Source of the DNA: Brachyhypopomus gauderio
Taxonomy: Eukaryota > Chordata > Actinopteri > Gymnotiformes > Hypopomidae
DNA length: 64,000 nucleotides
Direction of reading: 5' to 3'
Assembly: GCF_052324685.1 (NCBI RefSeq)
Contig: NC_135220.1
Span: 11,792,300 to 11,856,299 of the forward strand
Both the position numbers and the translations under genes were made by a program. Below the pieces are notes generated by a model. It had not been told where the DNA came from and did not search any database. It saw nothing but the letters and a program-made list of their open reading frames with translations. Shown piece by piece: positions 1 to 12,036 of the stretch (within the stretch, counting starts at the first letter, position 1; each line of letters begins with the position of its first letter).

Positions 1-2420
1 TATTGCCTGTGAGGTTGGGGACTGCAGAGAGTTCATGTCACTTGCTAAACTGAGTGGGAGGCCTGGAGCAGAATGTGAACATCTAAAGAGGGTTTCATTT
101 GCTCCTTCATATGTGGCTCCAGAAAATCTCAACCAGGAATCCATACAAGCCATGCTGAATAAAGGTCTTGTGTCAACACAAAGGAAAAATGAATGCACTA
201 AAATAGATAATTTGGCTTCCAGGGAAGGAGTTTGTTCTGTTTACCCAGTTTTTTTATGAAATGTATGGATATTCCTCTAGATACATATACTTTTCAGTAT
301 TTACTGGAACAAGAGCTACTTGGTGTCTTTTTGGACGAACCAGGGTAACTTTTGACAAAAGAACAGGGCTGTGGTATTGTTGCTGTAAAGACAAAAAGAC
401 AAGCCGCTGTGTTCACATATGACTCTCTATGTGGTGCCTTTACCAGGAGAGGGAAGAATTACTGATGGAAAGCACAAAGTCTAATGCAGAAGGCCTCTCT
501 GACCATGGCAGCGACACAGAATCTAATGGTGAAAACGTGAATTGTCCCACATCAGATCAAATCATTGCCATGACCCAGTACTTTTGGGAAAGTAAACGAA
601 TCCCTGAGAACTTGCCCCAGGATCTCAAGAATCACTCTAGACCTGTGCTTGGCACGTTCAAACCAACGGAGACAGTATGTCCATACTGCCCAGGCCCTAC
701 ACTACCTGGTCTATCAGAGCCAAGACTTGTCACAACAAATGCAACCATTTATTATCTGCTTTCAGTGATAAAAGGTTTGTGCATTTACTGTTTTTCTAAA
801 ATGATTAATATAATTTCATGACATTTAAATATCATTTTAGGGTTGCAAGGCTGAACAATAAAAAATGGGTAGAACTAGCAGTATAGTTCTGGTTCTGGGG
901 CGTCACCGTGTAACCATCACGGTCATCGGGTTATTTAGTTCTGTCTTGGAAAAACCTCCTGTTTTTAGCACAAATTATCGTGGAAATAAACAGCATGTGC
1001 AGTTGTTAACAGTTGTGTGGTTTAGAGTAAGCAAATCATCAAATTGTGTACTCTGGCCCTCCAGGACTGAAGCTCACCTAGTTATAACCTAAGCAATGGT
1101 CGGCTTATTCTGTCTTCTGCTGCTGACCAGATTATTTTAGTAACTAACTACTGTATTTAAGTTAATCTCTTCAATTACAGGTGTTCATGTCTATGAGAAG
1201 AATTGCATGGTGTGTAAAACCCCAGTCAGGTTTCATGACTACACATCAGGATTTCACAATTTTAATAACAAAGTAATTCTGAGCATTCCTCTGTATTCAA
1301 TGATGACTTTTGCGCTGAAGGTATACATTAATTTCTTTTTTTCATAACAGAAAAAATTATCAACAGCCATCAACCCTCTTCTACTAAATTTGGTCATAAG
1401 TCTTGTCTACATAGGACCAGTGTGGCTGCAAGTTTTCATTCAATCAAACAGCATCTGATCTGATTCCAATTGATTAGGTAGTTTGTTTGAATAAATAAAT
1501 TAATAATTAATTAATGAGGTGATCCACCTGTTGTAATGAAAATTTGCAGCAACACAGGATAACACATAGGTGACCCCTGCTGTAGATTTTTGCTCCCACA
1601 CTTGATTAAATTAATACTTTCTTTAAAGATCCTAAAACTGTAAGTCCAAAAAATGTCCCATGAATTTCTCATTTATCAATAACTCAGAGTTTGATATTCA
1701 CAAATCTATTCTAATTCTAAAATTATCCACCCCCATGTAATATCTGCTCTGTGGTGGTCCCGTGGGGGCAGTGTGTGTGTCTGTCTGCATCAGTTTTTTT
1801 ATTTCTTCTGCAGGTCTTGCTCATCTTTGTATAACTTGTCTAAATGACAACCTATATACATCCAGACATGTCTGTTTTATTTAACAACTGTTGTCTATTC
1901 CCTTCATTGTTACCCTTTGTTTAGGGGCAAAGGAGAAGAATCCTTACTCTAGTGAACTATCATATTCTGCATTTGCCTTATGGATTAGTGAGTCATGTAG
2001 AACAGGAGTGACGGTGCCCAAAACTGAGGTTCTTAAAGGATTTTCAAAGCGTCTAAATGACTCCTCAATAACGAAACATTCCTCTTCTTTGGAGGACACC
2101 GTGCTCAAAATCCTTGAGTCCAAGAAGGTTATCTTAATTATTTATCATGACATTGTCTATATGGACAGGTTTATATGGACAGGTCTAAAGCAAGAAACTG
2201 ACTCAAAACTGTTATTGGTTTTGTTTAATTTTTAGCATTCCAAAAGTGAGCTGACCTCAGCATGCATTGAGCTTGGTGTGTCACCTGAAGGCTCAATCTC
2301 AGACATGATTAATCGTCTTGAGGAGCTCCTGCTGTATAAAGAAGTCTACCCCAAAATGAAGAGCCCCATGAAGGAGGTAATTATATTGTATCCGTGTGTG
2401 TATGTATGCATATGTATTTT

Positions 2421-2422
<2 letters not shown>

Positions 2423-2474
<52 letters not shown>
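2423..2474. repeat. (TG)n microsatellite
   Basis: Uninterrupted TG dinucleotide run in an intron of the Zisupton-like gene. The copy B counterpart (about 40,898-40,934) is shorter and is followed directly by a 118-bp deletion. Confidence 0.95.
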
Positions 2475-2475
<1 letters not shown>

Positions 2476-3684
2476 ACTGTGGAGTTCTGCATGTTGACTG
2501 TCCTCACTCTGTTGTGTATTATTCTTCACCACTCTGGTGGCAAGAATCAGCCAGAGATCACGTGGATGCATTGTTGAGTTTCAAGAATCCACCAACAATT
2601 TATATCTCTGACATAGCTGGGCAGGTGGCAAAACATGCAAACAATCGAACCAGACAAAGGTGTTTTCAACCCTTTGATGGTAAACTCTGTGATGCAACAG
2701 AAGAAAACTTGGCAAAAGCTAGTTCAAAAGAGCTTGAGATTCATTTGCCTTGGCCTCTGTGGCAGAGCAACTTAACAGAGAGCTTGGAAATTCTCGTTAC
2801 TTCTTGTGCCAACTCAAGGATTTTCACTTCATGTTCCTTCTCAGATTGGTATTTCATTTGCATAATCAGAGAGTAAACACATCATTCATGAACAAAATGT
2901 TGAGACAGACTCATGGATCTGCAGAAGTTGGAAGTGATGGGAGACTCAATCTTTTTGGTGCAGGCAAGTTTGATACTACATACTGGTAAAATGGAGACTA
3001 CTTTGCACATATGCCAATAGTCACAATAATGTACAAACATTTCCACAGACAAGTAAACTCTTTTGAAGAAAAAACATTTGAAGAAAACTGTTAACAACGG
3101 CATCAGATGAATCAAAGTTTCTTGAAAATAAACAGGGTAAGCAGATTTTGGCTGGTTTTAAATTGAAATTGTGGTTTTATCTAATTATCAAGACCCCTTA
3201 GATTAGAGACCCCTGGTAAATACTAGCAAACTGTGCTGTAAAAATATTGTTTTGCTTATTCTTTTAATTTTTCTTTCAAGATACTAACACAATTCTAACC
3301 AAAGTACAGTGATTGAAATGGACTAACTAAATATCATGTCTATTGTGCCCCCACCTCCCACAGGAGAAACTTTCAGAAATATACTCGGACGTGAAGTGTA
3401 CAACACGGTCCCTATTGCAGTTTGAACTGTGTTATGCCAGTGTCAAAGACCTCCATTCAATATGTCCCCCTGAATACCTTAATGAAGAAACAGAGGATAT
3501 GCAACTACCTACACCTTGGCTAACAGATGATGTAAGTTTGCTATTTTTAATTAAGAAATATGTTCTCATTAATGTTCAGTGTATAAAATGTACTTATCCT
3601 CTTCAATATAGGCTGTAAATGCCAGAGTTGCACAGATTGCATCAACAAACAAAAATGTGAGTATTCTGATACAAATATCTTTAC

Positions 3685-4021
3685 TGTGACGTTCGTGGGT
3701 CGACGAAGGACGAGACACAGAATCCTCCTTATGACGGACGTCACTTTAGTTTTATTTTACATATAGCACGCAAAGCGCACAAAGAACATGCAACACTCAC
3801 AGATACGTGTAAACTTTAGACAACGACGAGCACAGGACACTGCGTGAGCGCACATTAAATAGACAAACCACATTAGCCCCACGTGATTACGAGACGAGCC
3901 ACAGGTGAGACGGATTATCACAAGACGTAACCACAACCACGAAGATCCACAGACGCAGACGATACATGTGGACAACGTAAACACACGCCTAAAAGGGAGG
4001 GGCCGGGGTCCTCAACGTGAC
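3685..4021 (-). mobile_element. Solo LTR (about 337 bp), intronic
   Basis: Reads TGTGACG... to ...CTCAACGTGAC on the + strand and is the inverted relative of the LTRs at 5572-5910 and 39946-40281 (shared words GGACGAGACACAGAATCC, GACAACGACGAGCACAGGAC and GTCCTCAACGTGAC). No internal coding sequence is attached, so it is a solo LTR fossil. It lies in an intron and is present at the equivalent place in copy B, so it predates the duplication. Confidence 0.75.
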
Positions 4022-5571
4022 CTGACTAAATGAATTTAGTTTTTTAGATTGAGTCAATGAAAAAAAGTTTGTGTGATTGATTAATTCAATTTTATTACAT
4101 TCAGCCAATGGTTTATTTTTTTCAGTGTACCAGCATAAAATGGATCAATTATTGACTGGACCTGCTGTACTCTACACAAATAGAATCTTCAACCAGACAG
4201 TACTGTGATGTTTCCTCACATTGTGGGTCATTTATCCCCTGAGTCAGGAAACCACTTCATTCTTTGGGTTAGTGCAAGACATTCTACTCTACGTGGAGTT
4301 GTACAATCTGCTGTAAATGGCTTAATATGCAACCAATGGGATATTTATTTTAACAGGTGTTTTGTGGACACTTAAAGAAGATTCGCATATATGATTCACT
4401 GAACAAGTACCGGTACAAGGAGGTTGTGACAAAGGATATGGATTTACTGATTTACTAAATTTACTGATTTACAAGTTCTTTATGAATGATATTAATTTTT
4501 AATTTAAACATAATGCTTTTTTCTCTCACTCTTACTCTCACAGGATGTTTGTTGAAAGAGTGCTGTCTCTTTTTTACTACCCCCCCCTCCCCTCTAGACA
4601 TGTTTTTCAGGATGTTTGGCAGTTGAAAGAGTGGACAGTGGAATATCCAACACAGTGGCACCAGCAAGATTCTGACAACTGTGGGGTATTTGTATGCACT
4701 GTAAGTCAAGCTTGATTGGTTAGAATTAACCAGTTGTACTGGAGCGGTGTTCATGAAGCAAAGACGTGTACTGTAAAAAATACTTTTGGCTGGTAAAGTG
4801 CAGTCATTCTATCCAAAATTTTGTGAATAAAACCACTAAACACACTTCGATCTACATGTGTTTTCTAAAGCCTAATTTTTCATTGATAATGGCATAACTG
4901 CATTGTGTGATTGTACCACTCTAGCTATTCCCTCTAGCCAGTGTTCACTTGCACTTTATTTCATTTTGTGTATAAATAAATATATTTCACGATGCAGGAA
5001 CTCTGACATGTCAAGGGCTTGCATTATTCAGCTTACTAAGACATTCTACTTTGTAAAATATCCTTTACAAAGCAAAAATTAAATTTACCAGTTGAGCCAA
5101 AAAAAGCTAAAGAATATTCCAATTGGGCAAACTTCAAATTTTGGGAGCTAGTCAGTTCCTCTGCACTTTTGATACTGGGTAGGCTTATTAAAAAAAATAA
5201 TTTTTCACTCTTCTTTTATGTCTGTTTGTTTACTAAACACATAATTGTATCAGGGACCGTAGGCATTGTAGCTATTGTTTTGTGTTTTATGGCAAACAGA
5301 TGGCAGAGATGGAACTACAAGGGAAACAAATGACATCAGAATCACTAAAACATTCACAGCTACAGTATCTCCAGAGGTACCATGCTACAACATTGGTGAA
5401 AGATGTAGTTATAGAGGTTAGTGAAAAGAATCCTGATTGCTGTACCTGAACTTTTTTTATTACCTTTGGTAAAATTGAGATTTTTTTTATATATAATAAT
5501 TTTTAACCTTACATTCTTAAAGGACTCTGCAAAGACTAAGAAGACAAATACAAATGCTACAGATTGCATGG

Positions 5572-5910
5572 TGTCACGTTACGGTCCCCGAACCCTTCCT
5601 TTGGGGCGTGTTTTAACGTTGTCTGCGTCTATTCGTCTGCGTCAGTGTAGCTCCGTGGGTGCGGGTGCGTCTTGTCATTATCCGTCTCACCTGTGGCTCG
5701 TCTCGTCATCACGTGGGGTTGATGTGGTCTGTCTATTTAATGTGCGTTCGCGCAGTGTCTTGTGCTCGTCGTTGTCTAAGTCTACACGTTTCAGTGTGAG
5801 TGTTCTATGTTTTACGTGCGCTGTCTTGCACAATAGTTGTAGAAAATAAACGTGACGTCTGCTAAAGCAAGGATCTGTGTCTCGTCCTTCGCCTCGCACC
5901 CATCGTCACA
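5572..5910 (+). mobile_element. Solo LTR (339 bp) inserted in a coding exon, 5-bp target duplication
   Basis: Begins TGTCACGTTACGG and ends CATCGTCACA (TG...CA), flanked by direct repeats CATGG at 5567-5571 and 5911-5915. A poly(A)-signal-like AATAAA lies near its 3' end. It sits inside the exon that links the Ulp1 and PHD parts of the Zisupton-like gene. The copy B counterpart has the same target duplication. Confidence 0.88.
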
Positions 5911-6205
5911 CATGGCCAGTAAACTGAACGTGTGTACATTCCAAAAAGTGGGCCAAAAATGGTATGTACTTCATGCAATGTGTTTATGGAATGTAAATAA
6001 AAATACAGAGTGATCTCATTTCAATTCATGTCTTAGGTCTCTCTATCCTGAAGTTGACATAATCCAGTGGGTTCAGTGTGACTTGTGCAAAGGCTGGTTG
6101 CACACTGATTGTGCTGGAGTGTCAGAGGCAGATGTCAAACGTGGATCATTTAAGTGTGGCTGTGAAACCACACAACCATATACCTATGACAGGTATGCAA
6201 CTGCA

Positions 6206-6208
<3 letters not shown>

Positions 6209-6246
<38 letters not shown>
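6209..6246. repeat. (TG)n microsatellite
   Basis: TG run in the intron after the PHD exon. The copy B run (44,744-44,785) is a few units longer. Confidence 0.95.
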
Positions 6247-6248
<2 letters not shown>

Positions 6249-6414
6249 CTTGGATCAATAAATTGTATCTGTATCACAGCACCCTAAACACTCTACTCAA
6301 GGATGGTTTGGAGGCTTTGTTAACTGATGATGAAATTAAGGTAAGTATTTCAACTCTTACTGTGTGAGATGGTGTAGTGAAAAGTTGAACAAATGTTGAA
6401 GTTTGTAATTTATT

Positions 6415-6484
6415 AATTAATATATAATATATTTCCCCCTAGAGCTTGCAATTAATATATAATATATTTCCCCCTAGAGCTTGC
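6415..6484. repeat. 35-bp direct tandem repeat, two copies
   Basis: The word TTTCCCCCTAGAGCTTGC with its AT-rich lead recurs twice in tandem within an intron. The same two-copy state is seen at about 44,953-45,022. Confidence 0.85.
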
Positions 6485-7189
6485 TTTTACTTAGATTGTT
6501 CACACAACCATTGAATGTTGAATTGATTCATTGATTAACTGATAAAATTTTGGATAGTGATTTTAAATGATTTTTGTTTTATAGATTATTAATAAATAAT
6601 GTGTGTGTAACAAAATCTGTCTCAGGCCATACATGGGGCTCTTCACAAAGGACAAAAGCGATCACACATACACAAACACACATGGTACCTTTGGAAGCAC
6701 CCACAAACTTCACCAAAATTTAAACAATGCCTCAAACCAAGGATGACCCCTTTCAGTGATGAAGTTGTAAGTCAGGACATCTTTTAACCTTTTTTATTTG
6801 AAGTTTAATATAACATTACTGTATCTTCTGTTTGCTATATTCAATTACATTTGTCTTTATTGTTCCATGTCTCATCCATAAGACACAACAGCTACTTGAC
6901 AAAATTTTCAAGGCACTAAACATGCAAAATGACTTCCCAAACCTTGACCTCCTTTTTGACGTGTTGCTCCCAGAGGTATTTGTTTTTATACTGACAATTT
7001 CACTTGAGAACAGGTGAGCTGTACATGGGTTCATTTAATGTTTTAAACCAGTAAAGTAGCATTGACAACCAGTGCCAAGGGGTTTTTTTTGTAAAAAAAA
7101 AAAAAAATTATTGAGAAACAGGAACGACTCTGTCGCTATGCAGCGGAAACTTTACTTGCCTCTGGCTATGCCAATAAAATCAATGTACA

Positions 7190-7992
7190 GTACGTTTTAA
7201 TATCTTGTAATTTTCACTCATTACTATTACATGTCTGGCTATAAACTTTGCCATGAGGCAGAAAGTAACAGCACAATGTCCTTTTCCAATGATTCATCTT
7301 ATTTTAGGTTCATCATGTAACAATACAAATTTACTTGACTTTAATTAATGTTTGTAATACTCTTGTGATGTATAGAAATCTTCCAATATTTTTACTTAAG
7401 GTTAATATTTTTTTAAGTTTTCATAAAGGCTTTTCTTTTTAATAAAATTCACTTTGTTAACCTACAAGTTTAAATATATATTTTTAATTAATTCCTTACA
7501 TGTTGGATTAAAAGTATTAGTTTTGTAACAACTGACTGCAAGGACCAAACATTCACATAAGATCTGGTATTTGTTTTCTGTAGGCTTTATGACTTAAGTC
7601 CGGACCTGCACACCGAGGGCTAAAACTCTATTGGACCATGATACTTGACATTTGTGTTTTGTTTTTCTTAATCACTTTTAATTTATAGATATTTGATATT
7701 ATGAATGTTCCCCAGAAAAAGAATATCATTGCAAATTAAAGTGGTTCATAATAAATTGTAAACTGAATGGGGTCAACGTGTGTGTTTCTATGTTGCTGGC
7801 CTGCTAGCTTCTCACAATCTTGACTACAATTGCTTAATTACAAAATTGCCTACAATTGTTTTTTTTTAAGTTCTTAACACAAATAACTTGACTGATAAAT
7901 TGTCAAAATTTGCACAATCATTTGCACCATCAACATTGTATTATTTTAAGGATTAGATGTATATGATCACAGTTACTGATTTTCTGCAGTAT
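7190..7992. other. 3' flank of Zisupton-like gene A, AT-rich, nothing further recognised
   Basis: AT-rich sequence with short T and A runs and several AATAAA-like words (about 7,750). A possible last exon may start near 7,584 after a TTCTGTAG acceptor, but it codes for only a few residues. No element ends were recognised. Confidence 0.4.
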
Positions 7993-8674
7993 GATCTCGG
8001 CGGTGACGCGTTGGTTTAAACGTGGTGAGGACTCAAACGCGACCCGATAAAACAAACGGCAAAAAACAGCCAAATGAAACCTCCGCGAATGCGGGAAAAA
8101 ATGAAAACAAAAACCCCAGAGGGAAACAACAGAAAGACAACACGGAGAAGCTCGACGTGTGTAAAGACCAGGTAAGTAAAACAAACAAAAAACACGCGGA
8201 AAGAAATACAACGCGTCCACAAAAGAAAAATGGGAAAAAACGAAAAGTACACGGAGGCAAACTCGACGTGTCAGAGGGGAAGGGAAAAAATAAGAAACAA
8301 AAGAGGAAGCTATGGTAACAAGACCTATAGCTTCTACCTGGTTACCTGCCAGTCTGTAAACCAGAACACTGGAGAACAAACCAACGAAGAACAGAGAGGG
8401 AGAAGACGGAAGGAAACAAAAAAACAACCTGAGAACACTCAGAGTAGAAACAGGAGAACTAGAGAAACGAGAGGTAGTCCGGAGACGAGAGAAAACTGGC
8501 TTGGGCTGTGTGTGCATAGAACAACAAACAACTTCAGCAATGAGTTGCTGAAGTCGCTTGTCTTAAATAGGCTGTAGAACAGGTGCAACCTATCGGGCTT
8601 GATTGCCCCTGGTTACAGCTCGCGGGCTCCGCCTAGTGGCAGCAGGAGTCACGTGCCTGGGTCGAACCCTGACA
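7993..8674 (-). repeat. 3' LTR of Gypsy copy A
   Basis: Near-identical direct repeat of 12963-13661. It ends CCTGACA next to the polypurine tract, and pol runs a short way into it. Long open frames inside the LTR are low-complexity shadows. Confidence 0.9.
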
Positions 8675-11600
8675 GAACCCCCCCCTCTGGGCCCGAGTCC
8701 CCGCGGGCCCAGGGCCACAGCCCTGTCGCGATAAAAGGAGGTGATCAGGGAACGATCCAGGATGCGCGCCCTGGGGACCCAAGACCGCTCTTCAGGCCCA
8801 TAACCCTCCCAATCCACCAGAAACTGGTACCGCCCCCTAACCCGACGGACGTCCAAAAGACGTCGCACAGTGTAAACCGAACCCCCACCAACCATACGCG
8901 GCGCAGGAGGAGCCGGGGCGGGAGAAGAACCACACAAGTACGGTCGGAGGTGGGACACGTGGAACACCGGGTGGACACGCATGGACGGAGGGAGAACCAG
9001 ACGGTAGGTAACCGGGTTGATGCGACGGTCTATCTTAAATGGACCCAGGAAGCGAGGAGCCAGTTTCTTAGTACCACCCCGAACCGGTAAGTTTCCAGCC
9101 GCCAACCACACACGCTGCCCAGGACGGAAGGACAGCGCAGGGAGACGGTGCTTGTTGGCGCTGCGGCAATAGGCGGAGGATGCCTTCAACAAGGCCGAAC
9201 GGGCCCGTGACCATGCCTTGCGGCAGCGCCGAAACTGAGCCACAGCGGAAGGCACAGCCACGGCTTGTTCGTGGGCTGCAAACAGCGGAGGGGCGTATCC
9301 GAACAAGCACTCGAAGGGTGACATGCCCAGGGCCGAATGCCATAGCGTGTTGTGGGCGTACTCGGCCCACAACAAGTGGTCAGCCCAGGACGCAGGGTTA
9401 GTGGAAGCCAGGCACCTGAGGGTCTGCTCCAGGTCCTGGTTCACACGCTCGGTCTGGCCATTGGACTGGGGATGGAAACCCGAAGACAGGCTAGCGGAGG
9501 CGCCGAGAAGGGACAGGAACGCCTTCCAAAAGTTGCTGGCGAACTGGGGACCTCTATCGGACACCACGTCCTGAGGGAACCCGTAATTGCGGACAACATG
9601 GATGAGCAAGAGAGACGCGGTCTCCCGGGCGGAGGGCAGTTTGGGCAGGCCGATAAACTTACTAAACTTGGAAAACCTGTCCACGACCACGAGAATGGTG
9701 GTAAGTCCTTTAGAGGACGGAAGCCCGGTGACGAAGTCAAGGGAGATATGAGACCACGGTCTGGAGGGTGTGGGTAATGGGTGCAACAACCCCCTAGGCT
9801 TGTTGCGTGGCGCCTTACTTCGGTTACACACCTCGCAGGAGGCTACAAAGTCGCGGATCTCCTGATCCATAGCTGGCCACCAAAACCTTCTTCTTATGAG
9901 CTCGGCGGTCCGCCTAGCGCCAGGGTGCGCTGCGTAACGTTCAGTGTGTCCCCACAAGAGGACCTTGCGCCGGACGGTCGAGGGGACGTAAAGACAGCCA
10001 GGAGGAACACTACTAGGCCCGGGTTCATTGGCGAGTTCGTCCTGCACGGTTTTTTCTATACCCCACCTGATGGGTGCCACTACAACCCCCGGGGGAAGCA
10101 CGGTTTCCGGGGAACTGTCAACATGAGGAGGTTCCCACTGCCGAGACAAAGCGTCGGGCTTAGTGTTTTTAGAACCTGGACGATATGACAACGTGAAATT
10201 GAAATGGCTAAAAAACAGGGCCCACCTTGCCTGTCTAGCGTTGAGACGCTTGGCCTGCTGGAGGTACGTCAGGTTTTTATGGTCAGACCAGACCAGAAAA
10301 GGGTGACGAGCTCCCTCCAGCCAGTGCCGCCACTCCTCTAAGGCCATTTTAACGGCCAGGAGTTCTTTGTCCTCTACGTCATACCGCCTTTCCGTGGGGG
10401 TGAACCGGTGTGAAAAGTAGGCGCAGGGGTACAGCTTAGGCGGTTCCCCGACTCTCTGAGAGAGAACCGCCCCAACGCCCAAATCAGAGGCATCGGTTTC
10501 AACAATGAAAGGGAGCTCAGGGTCAGGAACCCGCAACACCGGAGCACTGGTAAAAAGACCCTTAAGCGTCTCGAACGCCTTCTGGGCTTCAGGGGTCCAC
10601 GTGAATTTCCCCAACTTCTTACTAGTAAGGGCAGAAAGCGGAGCAGCAAGGGAACCAAAATTTCTGATAAATCGTCTATAGAAGTTGGCAAAACCCAGAA
10701 AGCGTTGAACCAAACGAACGGACGTGGGCACGGGCCACTGAGTAACGGCTTTGATTTTTGCGGGGTCCATAGCCAGGTGACCCTTAGCGACTATGAACCC
10801 CAAGAAGGCCACCTCGGAGACGTGGAACAATGATTTTTCCAGTTTAACGTAGAGGTGATTCTCTAATAACAACTGGAGAACGCGGCGAACATGTTGCTGA
10901 TGCTCTGTGATGGTACGGCTATATATCAGGATGTCGTCAAGATAAACATAGGCGTACTCGTCCAGAGCCTCCCTAAGAACACCATTAACGAACCTCTGAA
11001 AAGCCGCGGGTGCGTTCATGAGTCCAAACGGCATGACTAAATATTCGTAATGACCAGAGGGTGTATTGAAGGCGGTTTTCCACTCGTCGCCTTCTCTGAC
11101 TCGCAACAGATTATACACGCTCCTGAGATCTAACTTAGTATAAACCGTTGCCCGTTGAAGGGCCTCGAAGGCGGAAGACATAAGAGGCAAAGGGTGACGG
11201 TCTTTGATGGTGATCTTGTTAAGTCCCCTGTAGTCGATACAAGGACGGAGACCCCCATCTTTTTTTCCTACAAAGAAGAAACCAGCACCAGCGGGAGAGG
11301 TAGAGGGACGGATAGTACCCGCAGCGAGCGCTTCCTGAATGTAGGTTTCCATAGCCTTGCGTTCAGGTAGTGCCAAAGAAAATAAACGCCCCCTAGGAGG
11401 AGTAGTGCCAGGTAAGAGATTGATAGCTATGTCGCAGGCCCTATGCGGGGGTAGGGAACCCGCCTTGCGCTTGCTAAATACTTCTTTTAAGTCGTGGTAA
11501 ACAGCAGGGACTTTTTCTAAACCTGCTATTTCCTCTGGTCTCTCCCCGGGTTTACTGCAGCGTGGCACCAAGCACGACTGTTCGCATACTTTACTCCATC

Positions 11601-12036
11601 GGTTGATAGAAAGGTTGAGCCAGTCAATATCAGGGTTGTGGCGTTGAAGCCAGGGAAACCCCAAAATCAGCTGCAGTTTAGGAGCAGCGATGACATAAGG
11701 GGTGAGTGTTTCGTGATGGTTCCCTATAGTAACCGTTAGAGGAACAGTCTGGTGGGTAACATCACCTGAAGTGAGCATCTTGCCGTCTACGGCGGACACT
11801 GAGAGAGGTTTCTCTAAGGGAACCAGAGGTATGGAGAGGGAAGCTACGAGGTTGGAGTCGATGAAATTACCGGTGGCCCCCGAGTCAACGAGAGCCACCA
11901 CCCGGTGTTCGTCAGAACCCCTCCATGAGACTACTACGTGGGGCATAAGACCGCAGTTGGGTACGTAAGCGCCATGACCCATCGATGCAACCCCATTCAC
12001 CGACGGGTCTGCCCTTTTCCCTGTAGTTCGGGGCAC
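8590..12036 (-). CDS. pol: Gypsy pol polyprotein: protease, reverse transcriptase, RNase H, integrase, chromodomain
   Basis: 1,148 codons. Aspartic protease motif [10 protein letters not shown] near residue 52; RT with [12 protein letters not shown] and YLDDILIYS; RNase H with [13 protein letters not shown]; integrase zinc-binding region ending CEVCNRS, then the core with [14 protein letters not shown] and [10 protein letters not shown]; a GPY/F-like segment ([17 protein letters not shown]); and a C-terminal chromodomain ([20 protein letters not shown]). Order and length are normal for chromoviruses. Its start overlaps the end of gag by about 40 bp in the -1 frame, fitting the gag-pol read-through known in this group. 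The C-terminus extends into the 3' LTR. Confidence 0.93.
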   Translation of the reverse strand: MPRTTGKRADPSVNGVASMGHGAYVPNCGLMPHVVVSWRGSDEHRVVALVDSGATGNFIDSNLVASLSIPLVPLEKPLSVSAVDGKMLTSGDVTHQTVPLTVTIGNHHETLTPYVIAAPKLQLILGFPWLQRHNPDIDWLNLSINRWSKVCEQSCLVPRCSKPGERPEEIAGLEKVPAVYHDLKEVFSKRKAGSLPPHRACDIAINLLPGTTPPRGRLFSLALPERKAMETYIQEALAAGTIRPSTSPAGAGFFFVGKKDGGLRPCIDYRGLNKITIKDRHPLPLMSSAFEALQRATVYTKLDLRSVYNLLRVREGDEWKTAFNTPSGHYEYLVMPFGLMNAPAAFQRFVNGVLREALDEYAYVYLDDILIYSRTITEHQQHVRRVLQLLLENHLYVKLEKSLFHVSEVAFLGFIVAKGHLAMDPAKIKAVTQWPVPTSVRLVQRFLGFANFYRRFIRNFGSLAAPLSALTSKKLGKFTWTPEAQKAFETLKGLFTSAPVLRVPDPELPFIVETDASDLGVGAVLSQRVGEPPKLYPCAYFSHRFTPTERRYDVEDKELLAVKMALEEWRHWLEGARHPFLVWSDHKNLTYLQQAKRLNARQARWALFFSHFNFTLSYRPGSKNTKPDALSRQWEPPHVDSSPETVLPPGVVVAPIRWGIEKTVQDELANEPGPSSVPPGCLYVPSTVRRKVLLWGHTERYAAHPGARRTAELIRRRFWWPAMDQEIRDFVASCEVCNRSKAPRNKPRGLLHPLPTPSRPWSHISLDFVTGLPSSKGLTTILVVVDRFSKFSKFIGLPKLPSARETASLLLIHVVRNYGFPQDVVSDRGPQFASNFWKAFLSLLGASASLSSGFHPQSNGQTERVNQDLEQTLRCLASTNPASWADHLLWAEYAHNTLWHSALGMSPFECLFGYAPPLFAAHEQAVAVPSAVAQFRRCRKAWSRARSALLKASSAYCRSANKHRLPALSFRPGQRVWLAAGNLPVRGGTKKLAPRFLGPFKIDRRINPVTYRLVLPPSMRVHPVFHVSHLRPYLCGSSPAPAPPAPRMVGGGSVYTVRRLLDVRRVRGRYQFLVDWEGYGPEERSWVPRARILDRSLITSFYRDRAVALGPRGLGPRGGGSVRVRPRHVTPAATRRSPRAVTRGNQAR

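Larger units (their letters stand above)
2..7189 (+). pseudogene. Zisupton/HMGXB3-like gene copy A (SWIM, SAP, transposase-like core, Ulp1 protease, PHD), degraded
   Basis: Incomplete at the window start. Exons read from frame and splice sites: 2-~245, ~293-774, 1181-1320, 1925-2127, 2236-2376, ~2475-2995, 3364-3531, 3612-3656, ~4125-4270, 4357-4411, 4611-4700, 5300-5416, 5523-5961 (split by an LTR), 6037-6192, 6280-6340, 6626-6766, 6883-6975, ~7112-7189. Visible domains in order: SWIM zinc finger (WYCCCKDKKTSRCVH); an HMGXB3-like Cys-rich block (CPYCPGP, CMVCKTPVRFHD); a SAP-like helix pair at 2236-2376; a conserved transposase-like core (PLWWQESARDHVDALLSF); an Ulp1/C48 SUMO-protease triad with His in NHFILWV, Asp in RIYDSL and Cys in HQQDSDNCGVFVC; and a PHD-like finger (WVQCDLCKGWLHTDC). 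This set matches Zisupton-type DNA transposons and the related HMGXB3 genes. It is broken: an in-frame TGA at 420-422 inside the SWIM exon, and 202 bp missing at about 2755 relative to copy B, which shifts the frame. No terminal repeats were identified. Confidence 0.7.

Noticed and set aside
2278-2577. Frames with long Val-Cys runs (also at 6,078, 40,650 and 44,614)
   Set aside because: Translations of (TG)n microsatellites.
7930-8517. Open frames of 75-195 codons within the Gypsy LTRs (also near 12,965, 47,065 and 52,052)
   Set aside because: Low-complexity Phe/Ser/Arg-rich readings of A-rich LTR sequence, repeated in every LTR and on both strands. No family resemblance.
8599-10188. Plus-strand open frames of 70-163 codons opposite pol (and their copies at 47,686-49,275)
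   Set aside because: Antisense shadows of the GC-rich pol gene, following its codon pattern.
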